Below are positions 22,183 through 33,828 of a DNA stretch of 57,431 nucleotides, piece by piece; position 1 is the first letter of the stretch; each line of letters begins with the position of its first letter. The DNA is taken from NCBI GenBank assembly GCA_010015675.1, contig ML976981.1, forward strand, positions 1,438,343 to 1,495,773. The letters are read 5' to 3'. Position numbers and translations under genes: made by a program. The DNA is from Byssothecium circinans (Eukaryota; Ascomycota; Dothideomycetes; Pleosporales; Massarinaceae). The notes below the pieces were generated by a model. That model saw nothing but the letters and a program-made list of their open reading frames with translations. It had not been told where the DNA came from and ran no database searches.

Positions 22183-24138
22183 GGGGATAATATGGTGCCG
22201 TGCGATGGGTTAGGTAATTTGTACATTATGGGCTGGTGGAGCTGATGTACGGTTGTTCCAACTTAGTGCTTGGGGAACAAGGGAAAGGTGGGTACATCAG
22301 CGTTCAGTTCGTGTCATGCGTGGGTGAGACCTTCCTTCTGTATATATTGTAATGGCCGAGTCGCGTTGCAGATGCATGGACATTCTGACCATCCCTATCT
22401 CTTGCTGCCTGCAAACTCATCTCGGGAATAGTGTGAATAGACCATAAAAAAGAGCAAACAAAAGATGTAAGGGAGATATGTAGGGGCATCACCACCTACC
22501 ACTCGATCCCTCTCTTTTCACTCCGGAATGCTCCGTCCCTTTCCCCAACCCTATAAACACTCCTATCCTTCTCTTTAACCACGCTGAACTACGAGATTCC
22601 TCTTCCTCCACGATTAAAAATTCGAAGGACATGGAGGTTATGGTGCCGGCCCTAAAAATCTACTCTCAGATCAGCATGACTCGCCTAGCTCGGAAAATTG
22701 TTTGTGTTTTGAAAGCTATGAAAAATAGTTCCACTCACACCTTATGAGCAAGTATTAAAAAGACCTGTGGTGTCTCTATCATAGCTTCTCTTGTCCTCGA
22801 CACCGCATCTCTATGAAATACAAAAAGGACCTGGAGATATGTTATAAGCTTGTCGGAAAGAAACTATCACGAGACTACCTATGGACCTGGGTGTGACTTA
22901 AGTCTTTATATATGTCAAAATAAGCGGTGTTTCATAGGTATGGAGTGCGAGTTCCAGTTCTCAGGAAACTTCATCCAGCCTTTTCCGCCGTCAGAATTCC
23001 CGTCGAGCACGGAATGAAAATCGAGCCACAGTGGTTGAATGTGATCGAAACACAATTTTCTCTTTTACATGATTCTCTCTGAAAAAGCGCCTCTATTATC
23101 ATCAAAAAACTGTGCATGCACTGCTAAAATAATGAACAACAATACTAATGACTCCATCCGTTGGAAAACGTTAAACTTTAAGACATGCTTAACCATTTCT
23201 TTATATAGGAATCGTATTAAATATCTACCTCATATCACTAAATGTTCCACCACTTGGACTTTTTGTTTAGGGTTACTGAAGAAAACTGGTACATTTATTA
23301 CTCATGCAGCCCGTTCTGAAAAGTTCCGGGCTGGCTTTCAAGACTTTTGCTTGTCAACTGTTACTCTGATTCGCATGTACGAAACAAAATTGAGGAGGCA
23401 GTAGACATGGACGGTGTCGAAATTAAAAATACGCACCCAACATGACTTTGAGTGGGGGAACTATCCGAGGCCTTAGTTTTATGCAGCCTTCACACGCGGA
23501 GTTAGTTTTCTGGAATCTCTCTCCCTGTCTCTGTCGCTATGATTTTATCGACTCGAAAAGATATCTTACAGTTATTTGAAAAGAAAGAGCCTGGCGTCAT
23601 GGAGGCCTCCTTTACACCCTATCACAAAACCTTGCTCGCCTTTCGTCGGGACTAAAAAACACGGTAACATGCCAGACTTCAAATATTCGACGGTGAAAAA
23701 AACCATAGCAAGGTCACAAATGGTCTAGTTGCCTGAAAGGAGTATATTCCATGCTCTACTGTCAACGTCCGTATTCACTATTAGGTTTGTGTACCAAAGC
23801 AACTTGTCTGCGAGCCCATGACTTCGGCTCTCATTATGTAACAAAAAGATATACAAGTACTTCTCATGGGTTGAGTGCGATTAGAATCACTATGCCGACG
23901 TGGCATGATTTTTTTTACGATAAGTCTCTCGAGTGTAATAAAATTGATCTCACGGATCGAAATGAGCGTGGAGTTAGTCTTTGATCTTTATCTCAATTTC
24001 ATCACTTTTGTTCTAGCCGTCTCTTCCATCCGTACGAAATGATGAAACCTCGTACTCTATGGAAATCTTTGAAACCCGGTTATAATGGCCCGTATATGAA
24101 AGAGTTTCTCCTTCGCCAATACGCCGAGCCTTGAAGTT
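22183..24138. other. Gene-poor region with short decayed coding-like frames
   Basis: After the Rab gene the sequence drops in G+C and has no frame above about 111 codons. Some short plus-strand frames still look like protein: RVPVLRKLHPAFSAVRIPVE near 22945-23005, and the frame 23069-23404 with LLKKTGTFITHAARSEKFRAG. Stop codons interrupt them. I could not place them in a family. Confidence 0.4.
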
Positions 24139-24453
24139 TTGTCTCTTTTAGCGGAAACCTTCTCGTCTAGAACAATGTCGAAGGAGAGATATGGAGTTCC
24201 CCTCTCTGTACCTGTCTCTAGCCCTTTATTTTATAAACAAAAAATGCATGACCAGTCGTTGCATGGGCTACTTTCCAAAATATCGGATACCCCATGGTAT
24301 ACTCCGGCTCTTAAAGTGCTCTAGAGACATAAGAACGATCAATATCTATTAATGGAGTACATCCTTAATTCCAGTCAGCATGTTTGTAGCAACTTTGGAA
24401 TCTCTATGCTTCTAAGCGTTGAAAGTACGTTAAATATAGAGGCCAGGGCTTAA
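24139..24453 (+). pseudogene. Short coding-like relic of unknown function
   Basis: A plus-strand frame reads MSKERYGVPLSVPVSSPLFY, then HDQSLHGLLSKISDTPWYTP, an in-frame TAG at about 24322, then LLMEYILNSSQHVCSNFGIS to a stop near 24451. The text on both sides of the TAG is coherent, and TAG could come from CAG by a C-to-T change. The family is unknown. Its 3' end overlaps the opposite-strand relic at 24404-25524. Confidence 0.3.
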
Positions 24454-25524
24454 TAAAACGAGATGACACGAGAGAAAAACATTGCACGGATCCTCTACAA
24501 GACACAGTCTGTAGAAAAATCTCCTGAAGATATGCAGGATACTGTGAGGTGTTATAATACGGATTCCAACTTAGCATGGCATGGTGATTGTTGGCAATCT
24601 TCACTTATTCTGATACATGGTTGATTGGCTCGTAAGGTAAATTTCCACTAAAAGAAATATGTTCCCCGGCGTGGTATGCCTCTGAAAATCTCTCCAGTAT
24701 TTCAATATTAACGTTAGATGAAGTCACTGCCCCGGGAAATAATGCTTTACCAATTGCATCCTCATCGAGCCATATCTTCGGTGATGGAACTCCGAACTCC
24801 CATTGTCCCATTATCGAGAAGGAGCACATATTGAATGAATAGGATCATAACGAGGCCGATATTTTTCTCATGCTCTCGTCCGTATGTGGAACCGACTTGC
24901 AAGTCTACAACTTGGAATAGTGGCGACTGGGGATTGACACCCAAGAATCTTTGCCCGAGCCACCGGCCACGTGCTCCTTCTGTGACGTTTATTTCGATAT
25001 CTCCGACACAGCGCCTGGATAGAAAACAGTCACCAAAACAGATATACTCGCTTTCATGTTCTGATGTGGTAATATCTTACTGATGGGTATGAAATGGGCT
25101 CAACGACCTTCGCATGGAGATTGTCTTTCAGATCTATGGGGTATGTTTAAGATACACGGCTCTCATGCTAATATATGCGGCTCTCATAATGGTGGACAAA
25201 AGTAAAAGTATGAGTGCACATAAGTCCAGTTAAGAAGTTGCGATTCGTTCTCGCGATATTCCAATCGGCAAAACGAGCTTTTACATTCCTGCAAAGACGT
25301 CCTTGGGAATGAGTCTTTTCTGTATCCTGTTCCATCCTCCAAACAATATTGTCTCCGTATTGGCGACGATGAGGGGTGTTGGGTGTAAGAGCGCGATTGA
25401 GGTGGGCAGACGGTGACTTTATTTTATAGCTGAGGTGAGGTTTGGCGCGGAAAGAGGTGGAGGATAGTTTCCTAGACGCTAGCGTCATTCTCGTTTCCCA
25501 TAAAAGAGCTGTGATGGTCACCAT
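24404..25524 (-). pseudogene. Decayed gene of unknown family
   Basis: Minus-strand fragments in order: GDNIVWRMEQDTEKTHSQG and ARFADWNIARTN (25524-25168), DNLHAKVVEPISYPS, then SEYICFGDCFLSRRCVGDI, EINVTEGARGRWLGQRFLG, NPQSPLFQVVDLQVG, YGREHEKNIGLVMILFIQY, then after a frame change IWLDEDAIGKALFPGAV, ILERFSEAYHAGEHISFSG, a TAA stop at 24605, and ANNHHAMLSWNPYYNTSQYP. The frame change at about 24790-24840 can be read as a 50-nt intron with a weak gtgctc donor. The stop TAA could derive from CAA. One hydrophobic segment (IGLVMILFIQYV) is present. It was clearly once a protein-coding gene; I do not recognise it. Confidence 0.5.
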
Positions 25525-26320
25525 GTTTCTGGAACTTTCGCATGAGGTGGACAGGAAGGCACATGTGCTTGAAGGGGGCGGGCGAGTAACTGTGACCTCG
25601 AAGTCTACTAGAGTGACATCACTCTAAAGGCACAATGAACACTGCATGAGCATTAGACGTCAGCCAAATGGACCTATGATAGAGCTAGCTTGTTAGGTTG
25701 TGAATCGGCTCACACATTGACGTATATGTTGAACTCAATGATCAACACGCGATTGGATCAGGACTTCTCGTTTTGGCATTGCTAAGGTCACAGACGCTAA
25801 AAAGACATCTTCTATCCAAGTGTATTAATTGCGGTATATTGAATTTAGAATGATATAAGCTGAAGTATGTTTTTTGATGCATGTTGAAGCAAGAACGGAC
25901 AAATGTTCCAAGAGATGACGTTCAAGTTGAACTCTATCTTGCGCTAACAAGCCACACATGTGGCGCGCATCTGTGGCTGTAGCAGCCGACTTCATCCCAT
26001 CTAGAATTTGGGTTTGCTACCACGATATCGATTTTTAACGATTGTCTCGCGTTATAATGACCTAATTAACAAGTTGAAAAGTATATACCAACAGTTTTAT
26101 AAATTCCACCGATTCTCTTTAGGAATTAGGGCAGTATTCATGATGGACTTTTGTTGCAAGAACAGCTGTATAACTATATAGATCACACTTGATATGTAGA
26201 AGTTGTGCCTCTATTCATCCATGTGTTTTTCTTAATAATATAACAACAATGCCACTGCTTTTTAGTTAAGACCCCTTCTAAACACGTATTGATCGAGCGG
26301 TCCCCTCCTCCTCTGTCATC
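25525..26320. other. AT-rich intergenic DNA
   Basis: About 800 bp of AT-rich sequence with no frame, repeat or RNA that I can support. Confidence 0.35.
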
Positions 26321-26740
26321 CTAAACATCGCGCTCTACATCGGGCGGACGAGGTACTGGTGGCAAATTATCCGATATCCCGAGTTGCGTTGAAGTGTGAA
26401 CCGCCAAGGACGTTGGGAAATGTATTAACATGATGGTTCGTGAGGGCGTAGGCAGGATGCGACGACGGTGGGGGCCTTGATGGATAGAAAGGTCATGATT
26501 AGATTGATGAATTGCACTTATCAACTGTTAACAGGACTGTAGCTTTTGCGTCTGGGAAGCCTTCAAGTCTCGGTGCGTCAGGTATGAGCTACTGCACATC
26601 CTGGATACGATATACCCCGCCTAAGGCTGTGGCTGGTTCGGTGATGAGGTGCGATATGAGAGAGCGGTCCGCCGTCAAGGAGGACCGGTCTTCACGAAGC
26701 AATGCTGCCCTCTTCTCTTAAATTGGTTGCTCGTCGGAAG
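26321..26740 (-). pseudogene. Decayed gene fragment
   Basis: Minus-strand reading gives EKRAALLREDRSSLTADRS, LISHLITEPATALGGVYRI, QDVQ, a TAG stop, then LIPDAPRLEGFPDAKATVLLT (26740-26510). In another frame the reading ends with LGISDNLPPVPRPPDVERDV at 26321. An in-frame TAA also precedes EKRAAL. The pieces look like true protein, and the stops are CAG-to-TAG or CAA-to-TAA type. No family is recognised. It sits in the gene-poor stretch next to the relic at 24.4-25.5 kb. Confidence 0.4.
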
Positions 26741-27270
26741 ACCTGGGTCAGGACATACACCAGATTCCAAACCACCTATAGGTAGCTTGTGTCCTTGGGG
26801 AGAACCTGCAGCTTCCAGTAAGAGGGCCCCTAAACATTCAAGGCGGTTCCATCAGCCACATAATGCCTGCAGTTGCGATTTCGGCCATTGCGATTGAAGT
26901 ACTTGGATAGAGGACCCTGACGGCCAGTCTCCCAGTACCTGCAGCACCGATCTTCGGAGAAGATTACCCCCACCAAGGCAAAATGGACCCTGAACGCTCG
27001 TGCCTTCCCTTACGAAGGCTGCAAACAAAAACTCATGTGACGCGGAGTCGTAGTTTTGCCGAGATCTCATAAATCCCCATCGCGAGACCCCCCCACCGTT
27101 CAACACACAACATCGACAACTCGCTGCTCTTGCTCTTGCTCTTGCTCTGCTTACTCCACAGGTAGACACGACTTTCTCTTATCGTGCTCAACAGTACATC
27201 ATTTCTGGCACAGTCGCTAACCAGCACTGTGTAGTCCTCAACATAGAATCTCCAAAACATCTCCCATACA

Positions 27271-28373
27271 ATGGAGCACAAAGATATGGTCGCCACCATC
27301 GCTAAGGCCTTGCCCCTTCTAGAGCTCAGCAAGGACGAGCTGGCCTCACTCGCCGAGATAGCCGTAGACATCGCCGCCGCCAACAAGGTCCTCGCCGATG
27401 CTGCCAATATCGTCTCCGTCACGGACAATGCCCTCTCCGCCAACGACGAGACGGCCTCCCCTCCGCAGCCTACGGTCAACAAGCGTGCCGCCATGATCGC
27501 CAAAGCGCGCGCTCAGCCTGCATCCCCCGTCGTGACCGAAAAGGTCACCAACTCCAAGCGCGTCGCTCGCGCAAAGAGCCAGCAGCAGAAGGCCAACGCG
27601 CAGAAGGCGCTGGAGAAGGCGAAGGCCGAGGCTGAGGCCAAGCGCAAGGAGCTCGCTGCTACTAAGCAGAAGGAAGAGCGCACCAAGGAATTCTTCGAGA
27701 AGTTGAGTCAGTTGGCCAGCGTTCAGTGGATCGATCTGTGCGATGTGTTGCCGGATAACTATGCGGACTTGGACAAAGAGCAGCAGTACGAGGCGTGGAA
27801 GAAGGGTACGTACGGCCGGGCCCGGCTGTGGTGGTGATTTGCTGACTTGGTTTACGAATGTAGTTTTCGCTCTACTACAGCCAGAGGAGGGAGAGGATGA
27901 TGGAGAGGTCAACGATAGAGAGATCGAGGAGCTGTCTGATGAGTACGAGGATATTTCAGACGACGAGGAGTTGTCCGATGAGGATGAGGAGGCCAGCGAG
28001 GATGAGGAGGACAGTGAGGACGAGGATGACAGTGAAGATGAGGAGGACAGTGAGGATGAGGAGGCCGGCAAGGCTGAGGAGCCCATCGAGGATGTCAAAG
28101 CCGAGGAGGGGGTCGTGATTGAGGTACGTTATCCGTGGTCATGAAATGAAAGGAAATAACTCTGACATTACATAGGCGCCGAACCACAAGCCCGCTGTTT
28201 CTGGATCTCCTTCCCCGTCGAACCTCATTGTCCATGCCAAAGCCGGTGACTCCGCCAACGAGACTGTCAACGTCCACGAGACGGGCAATAAGGACTCTGC
28301 CGACGAGACAGACGACATCCACGAGACGAGCGACAAGGACACTCACGACAAGGAGACGGAGAAAGACGAGTGA
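27271..28373 (+). CDS. Highly acidic coiled-coil protein of unknown function
   Basis: Three exons, 27271-27805, 27864-28123 and 28176-28373; 330 aa, phases consistent (donors gtacgt in both introns). Residues 1-60 are helical (ELSKDELASLAEIAVDIAA). Residues about 105-165 form a Lys/Glu/Ala coiled coil (KALEKAKAEAEAKRKELAA) that ends in FFEKLSQLASVQWIDLCDVLP. Residues 185-245 are an Asp/Glu/Ser run built from SEDEEDSEDE units. The third exon has loose repeats VNVHETGNKDS, DDIHETSDKDT. No membrane or secretion signal; such tails occur in histone-chaperone-like and nucleolar proteins, but that is only an analogy. A strong gtgagt donor overlaps the stop, but the intron it would make is only 33 nt, so I end at 28373. 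Confidence 0.72.
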
Positions 28374-29479
28374 GTACGGAACGGTGAACCATGAGGAAAC
28401 AGCTATGAAAATGCATACTTTGATGAACACCAAGAGTCGGCGGTGGGACTTCAATGAAAAGGGAAGTTGGATTGAAATGAGATGTGAAAGCCAAATATCT
28501 CATAGCTGTACCGCTACTCCTAGCGGCGAATTGCATAGCCAAACCTCTTGATCGTATCTCCATCTCGACTTGTCGCCTCGTGCTCGTTTCACACCCATAC
28601 TACGGGTTTGCCATGATACTATCGTACTGTCACAGGTATTGAGATGTCGTCGCTGGGCATGTTGACCTTCGATTCTCGTCCATGGTGTTGTCAAGAGAGT
28701 CTGCGTCCATGAAGTAAAGTCCTGGGAGTGCGCCTTTCCCAACGATTATAGCTCACGACAACATTGAACAGGATTTGGAGAAGACAATGGAGAAAACAAG
28801 TGAAGCCAATGCCTCGAGCCTCTGCCGACGATACGCCACAGACCAGGCCGTGACAGATTCTTCCCCTATGATTTGATTGGTCTGAGCGGTCCGATATTGC
28901 CCGACCCCTTTCCTCGTTCGGAGGCTCCGCGCGGGATACGGCAGAGATCTCGGCGGGCGCCCTGAAAACGATGGGGAAATGGGGCACTTGGTTAGATTTT
29001 TTCGATAACTGGAGACGGCTTGGGGGAATGGCAGTGGGTGCAGCGTGCGCCAGGTGATATCCGACGTCGCCTTGGGTCGCTACGGTAACGACCGGAAGAT
29101 CCGTAGATTGAGCAAGTGAGAGAGCAGTGAGAGCATCACCGCGCGGAAGAGGCCAAAACCGGATCAATTGGATAGCTACGGCTCGTTTGAAGCTGCAGTG
29201 AAGGGCGATAAGCCGTACAATGAATGCATCGTTTGAACTGTGCAGTGCATATGTTTTCTCATCCGGCATCGTTGATGGCAGAGATCCGTTTCAGCGGCTG
29301 ACTAAGGGAGGCGCTAGCCCGTGCGCGGTGGCTCGGGCTGGCTCGGTGCAAAAACCTCTTCCTCCTTATATCTTCGACTTTTTCTTCCCATCGCACCTTC
29401 TCTTCTGCAACCAGCGTTCGCATCAGCCGGACTTCTCTACTCTCCCCTCTATCCAATCCACCTGTACCCGTCCTTCGCG
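28374..29479. other. Promoter region of the ADP/ATP carrier gene and intergenic DNA
   Basis: 1.1 kb. A pyrimidine-rich stretch lies at about 29350-29410, ahead of the carrier's start, as in strong fungal promoters. A 192-codon minus-strand frame at 28691-29269 lacks a proper start and was not accepted. Confidence 0.4.
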
Positions 29480-30934
29480 ATGGCTTCTCAGCAGGATAAG
29501 ACCGTTTTCGGCATGCCGGTTCGTACTTCCCCTTCAGTCTCCCAGCTGCAATTTGGCCAGATACGCGCCTCCAACCACTGCAGCCCGCATTCCATCTCAA
29601 TGGCACCGAGCAAGCCCTCTCGAGCGATGCGAAGACACCGAGAGATGGATTTGCTGGCCGCGGTGATGGGGGCGATACAGGGCGGTCCAGCGCCACAGCT
29701 TTGCAGGTTTATCGCAACATGAACTAACAATTGCGCAGGGCTTTGTCGTCGACTTCTTGAGTACGTCTGGCTCCGCAGCGTCGCCGTCATCAGGAATTGT
29801 GGCCATTGGACCTCAGTTGTACTGTTGACGCGTCTGGGCAAAAAAAATAATTTCGGACGACACGTTTGCTAACGTCTAATCTAGTGGGTGGTGTTTCTGC
29901 CGCCGTCTCGAAGACCGCCGCTGCCCCCATCGAGCGTGTCAAGCTTCTCATCCAGAACCAGGTACGTTGTCGCCCGACAGTCTCTACTAAGATCATTGCC
30001 GCTGACCACGTTGCATCTATAGGATGAGATGCTGAAGTCCGGCCGTCTCGATCGCAAGTACGACGGTATCCTCGAATGCTTCAAGCGAACCTCGCAACAG
30101 GAGGGTGTCCTCTCTCTGTGGCGTGGTAACACTGCCAACGTCATCCGTTACTTCCCTACTCAGGCCCTGAACTTCGCTTTCCGTGACACCTACAAGTCCA
30201 TGTTCGCCTTCAAGAAGGAGCGTGACGGTTACGCCAAGTGGATGGCTGGTAACTTGGCCTCCGGTGGTGTAAGTTTATCCATATCTCGATCCCATCGAAT
30301 GCGCTAACAGACTGACAGGCTGCTGGTGCCACTTCCCTGCTCTTCGTCTACTCTCTCGACTACGCCCGTACTCGTCTTGCCAACGACGCCAAGAACGCCA
30401 AGAAGGGAGGTGACCGTCAGTTCAACGGTCTAGTCGATGTCTACAAGAAGACCCTCGCTTCGGACGGTATTGCTGGTCTCTACCGTGGTTTTGGTCCTTC
30501 CGTTCTTGGTATCGTAGTCTACCGTGGTCTGTACTTCGGTATGTACGACTCGATCAAGCCCGTTCTTCTCACCGGCTCCCTCGAGGGCAACTTCTTGGCT
30601 TCTTTCGCGCTCGGCTGGACTGTCACCACTGGTGCTGGTATCGCTTCCTACCCTCTCGACACTGTCCGTCGTCGTATGATGATGACCTCTGGCGAGGTAA
30701 GTAACATCCTGCCTGAAACGAATACTCTCACATGCTAATTCATCGTAGGCTGTCAAGTACAAGTCCTCCTTGGATGCCGCCCGCCAGATCATCGCTGCTG
30801 AGGGTGTCCGCTCCCTCTTCAAGGGTGCTGGTGCCAACATTCTCCGTGGTGTTGCCGGTGCCGGTGTGCTCTCCATCTACGACCAGGCCCAGCTCCTGCT
30901 CTTCGGCAAGAAGTTCAAGGGTGGATCTGGTTAA
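29480..30934 (+). CDS. aac: Mitochondrial ADP/ATP carrier
   Basis: Six exons: 29480-29518, 29739-29760, 29885-29961, 30023-30268, 30319-30696 and 30749-30934; 948 nt, 315 aa, with a 22-nt microexon. It exchanges cytosolic ADP for matrix ATP across the inner membrane. Three mitochondrial-carrier repeats are visible, with [14 protein letters not shown] and [17 protein letters not shown] is the signature of ADP/ATP carriers. Repeat 1 begins [17 protein letters not shown]. The N-terminus is short ([13 protein letters not shown]). Exon phases all match. Codon use is strongly biased toward C-ending codons, as expected for a highly expressed gene. Confidence 0.96.
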
Positions 30935-31409
30935 GCGCCTTCCCACACTCTCCGATACCCTAATGGAATGATGTGGAGAAAGGACGTGAGGACGGGGCCA
31001 GTGGATGCGGCGCGGTGGAGCAGACTGGATAGAGCAATGACAGGCCCATCTGTGGGCAGGATTGGCTCTTGGTAACGAAAGCACGACGGCGGTGGTAACA
31101 CACCTTGTACTTTACTTTACCAGCACATCTTTTTCCCTCTCACAGCACCCTGTATTACATGTCATGTTCGGTTTGCATTGCTTTGTCTGTTCATCACCTT
31201 TTTTCATCGATGTATTCTCCTTTCGCTTGGTGAACCGGGGGAAAATAGTGGTTTATAGACGTATTGTGGGTTTCCTACTACCTAAATTGCCTATACTTAT
31301 CTATGTGATACCATGATGTTTCCTAGTCATACTATCTTTACGCCATGGACCAACCATATCCCAGCTATGTCCTACACATAATAATGCATGCGCCCAATTA
31401 GCGCACTAT

Positions 31410-32144
31410 CTACTTGTTATTCCTGATAGCCTTCCACGTAGCCTCCTCACCCTTCTTCAACGCATCCCCAGCCTTCGCCAACATATTCCACGCCGCGGCT
31501 CCCACGCCTTCACCACCGCCGACCCTATCACCTCCAGCCCCAACACCCGATCCTACCATCGGCGCATACGGCGTATTATCAGGCGCCTGCTGATACCCCG
31601 GCGGGCCCTCCAAACTGCTCCTGCCCTGAGGCGGTTGCACCGCACCACCACTATGCTCTTGCTGGAACGGCGAAGCGGCCGGTAGCGCAGGGCCTGTATG
31701 CGTGTTCAACGATGTAGGACCCGGTGCGAACGGTGCATTTGGCGTGGTGCTCGTTGTCGTCGAGCGGCCGGCTAGTTGCGCATGAGAGGGCGGCGGGATA
31801 GTGTATTGGGGCGGTGGGCCTGCGAGGCGGGTCTCAATTGTGGTATGGGTTGCAGTGTAGCCTCGTCCTGGTTGGGGCGCGGGAGGGTCGTCATTATTGT
31901 TGTTGGTGGTCGATGGGGTGGAGGTTGGGGCGATGGGACGCGCTCCGGGTTGCGGGGGTGGGGGGTTCGAGGAGGAGGATGATACTGTTGTTGTTGTTGT
32001 TGCGGGGACGGAAGCGGGGATTGTGCGGGTTGGGGGTGGGTGGGCTTGGTTTTGGTTTTGGTCGTGGTCTGAGGCTGTTTTGGGAGTGATTCCGTCGGCG
32101 ATGGGAGCGATGGGGGCGTTTTTGTGGAGGGGGATGGGCGACAT
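31410..32144 (-). CDS. Pro/Thr/Ser-rich protein with C-terminal amphipathic helix
   Basis: Single exon, 244 aa, ATG at 32144 (MSPIPLHKNAPIAPIADGITP). Most of the chain is low complexity: Pro-rich, Thr/Ser runs, Asn run, and Gly-rich near residue 205. The only ordered-looking part is the last 30 residues (AAWNMLAKAGDALKKGEEA followed by TWKAIRNNK), which would form an amphipathic helix. The function is unknown. The gene is convergent with the ADP/ATP carrier. The first-third low complexity makes homology weak, but the intact frame and conserved-looking tail support a real gene. Confidence 0.6.
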   Translation of the reverse strand: MSPIPLHKNAPIAPIADGITPKTASDHDQNQNQAHPPPTRTIPASVPATTTTTVSSSSSNPPPPQPGARPIAPTSTPSTTNNNNDDPPAPQPGRGYTATHTTIETRLAGPPPQYTIPPPSHAQLAGRSTTTSTTPNAPFAPGPTSLNTHTGPALPAASPFQQEHSGGAVQPPQGRSSLEGPPGYQQAPDNTPYAPMVGSGVGAGGDRVGGGEGVGAAAWNMLAKAGDALKKGEEATWKAIRNNK

Positions 32145-33199
32145 TTTTGGTGGTGCTGTGTTGTTCTTGGTTGGGGAGAAGAGGGCGTTGTAGAGGAGAT
32201 GTATGTAGTTAGTGGGTTTGGTGGCAATGAGGTGGCTTGTGTTGAGGTTTGTAGACGTAAAGTGTTCTTTGCTTGGTTGGGTGTGTGTGAGTTGGTGATG
32301 GTGTGGTCTATGCTGGAAGATGTGTCCTTTGTGTTTGTTGTTGCCTTCTGCGCGGCGTTGTCGCGCTGGCTTCTAAGGCGGTTGATGTTTGGGGCTGGGA
32401 ATGATGTCACTAGTCACGTGCGACCTACCTCCGTACCAGTTGACATACCCAGGCTAACATGCCTATAGATTGATTAAAATAGAAACAGTCTGGAATGAAG
32501 AATATTTCTTATTTATTAATTCCATGAGATAATTTCTCAAAGTATCATCTCCTAGACCCTGAAAATCGTCTCCCTACCACCACCATCCGCCTACTCTTCA
32601 ATACATGCTATTCACCATTTGTCGCCAACTTCGCATACCATCTACACAATCCACTCGACGGAACGCCAGACTCCAATCTTTCCATCAATCAAAGCCCTCC
32701 AATTGTCAAGCTCGGAGTTTTTCCGTCCCAGAACTCGTCGCCATTTCGTCGACCATTGAGCAATTGTTAACTACAATGCAGAGTCTCTCATCGTACGGGC
32801 TAGGCACTCCCGCTCCGATTCTGGCAGTCACGAGAATCGGGCTCCACTTATACCCGAACGATGGGTCCTGCATATGCGGGGAAGTCCATAGATTAATAGC
32901 CCCTGGGTTCTAATATCGTTCCCGCAGTTTCTAATGCGCTGCTCTACCGACGTGACACATATTTTCTCCGACATGTGGGCGATCATGATGCAGCACTTCT
33001 GAGCTTCCTTTAGAAGGAGAGGCTGCGTTGTGTATATGTCGGAAAGATATGGTGTACTGATGGAGATGGGTCCCCAGCGAGAACGACATGGGGTGATGGG
33101 ATGCACTGGTGACTGGACAGACGAATTGGTGAAAAGCCCATAAATACACAAGAACAGCAGACCAGGGCTTTGTTTCCTGCAATTTCAACAGCAGTATTA
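32145..33199. other. Intergenic DNA with a tRNA-like fragment
   Basis: On the minus strand near 32907-32953, GTCGGTAGAGCAGCGCATTA continues with GAAACTGCGGGAACGATAT and AGAACCC. It resembles the D-arm to T-arm of a tRNA, but the acceptor stem, a good anticodon stem and a proper B box are missing. I treat it as a chance match or tRNA-derived relic. Otherwise only the doubtful small frame at 32605-32913 is present. Confidence 0.3.
32605..32913 (+). CDS. Doubtful small ORF, 102 aa, possible mitochondrial presequence
   Basis: ATG at 32605 opens MLFTICRQLRIPSTQSTRRN, an Arg-rich, acid-free N-terminus that could target mitochondria, then SFSVPELVAISSTIEQLL. No family is recognised, and no intron or conserved motif supports it. 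It may be a random frame. Confidence 0.22.
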   Translation: MLFTICRQLRIPSTQSTRRNARLQSFHQSKPSNCQARSFSVPELVAISSTIEQLLTTMQSLSSYGLGTPAPILAVTRIGLHLYPNDGSCICGEVHRLIAPGF

Positions 33200-33511
33200 T
33201 GCTTTGCAAAAACATCTGCACCACCTGAAAACAGAGCTTATCTGTGTCAGTGGGCTGTATTGAGTAGTAACTAGGCTAGAAACAGTGAATAACGTCACCT
33301 CTACCCCTATTTTACCCCTCATAACGTCACCTCTACCCTTACTATCCTTTTAATAGTAGGGGGAAGGAAGTGACGATATGAGGGGCAAACGAGGAGTAAG
33401 ATAGGGGTAAAAGGGGGGTTGCTTACTCTTTTAAGCCTATTTTCTACCGTATTTGGAATATTGACCTATATACCCTCTGCTCGCGGGTGGTGCAGATGTT
33501 TTTGCAAAGCA
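33200..33511. mobile_element. 312-bp MITE-like element with 26-bp perfect terminal inverted repeats
   Basis: The left arm at 33200-33225 (starts TGCTTTGCAAAAACATCTGC) is repeated exactly in inverted orientation at 33486-33511. Inside, a 16-bp unit AACGTCACCTCTACCC occurs at 33291 and 33323, and its imperfect inverse (GTGACGATATGAGGGGC, then AGATAGGGGTAAAA) lies at 33371-33412, so the whole is nearly foldable into a hairpin. There is no coding capacity. A clear target-site duplication is not visible (flanks ATTA and CCGATAA). It lies 440 bp upstream of the pectate lyase start. Confidence 0.65.
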
Positions 33512-33828
33512 CCGATAAAGAAGACGTTCGAATAGGCTTCCACGACGTTCTAAGCACCCCTTGTCTCGCTTCCGCTATGCGGTAGGTGGAGATTTTCTTC
33601 CGTTTATGGCAAACGCTGTTTCAAACATATATTGTGCAACAGCTCTTCTGATCTCGCGCCGCGTTACCGCTCATGCCCCTGAACCTGGAATTCTCTCCCG
33701 TCGAGGGGCGTGGCCCTTGAATTACTTCTTCAACACAATTGGTGCGAAATCTTGGGTGTTGGAATGCAGAATTTAGAGAAGCTTTTGCGTGATGGCGACC
33801 TTGGGGTTGGGTGTTTGAGATGGCAAAC

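Noticed and set aside
22900..25100. Integrated mitovirus or other RNA-virus polymerase
   Set aside because: I looked for polymerase motifs such as GDD with matching spacing on both strands, also with TGA read as Trp, and found none.
27346..28098. Long minus-strand frame (250 codons) with Ser-rich start
   Set aside because: It is the mirror of the acidic repeat of the plus-strand gene (GAGGA repeats read as Ser/Ser), has no splice logic and covers the plus-strand exons.
28691..29269. 192-codon minus-strand frame upstream of the ADP/ATP carrier
   Set aside because: No clear domain, composition like random G+C-rich DNA, and it overlaps the carrier promoter.
32907..32953. tRNA gene on the minus strand
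   Set aside because: Only a D-arm-like and partial T-arm-like text; the acceptor stem, anticodon stem pairing and B box do not fit.
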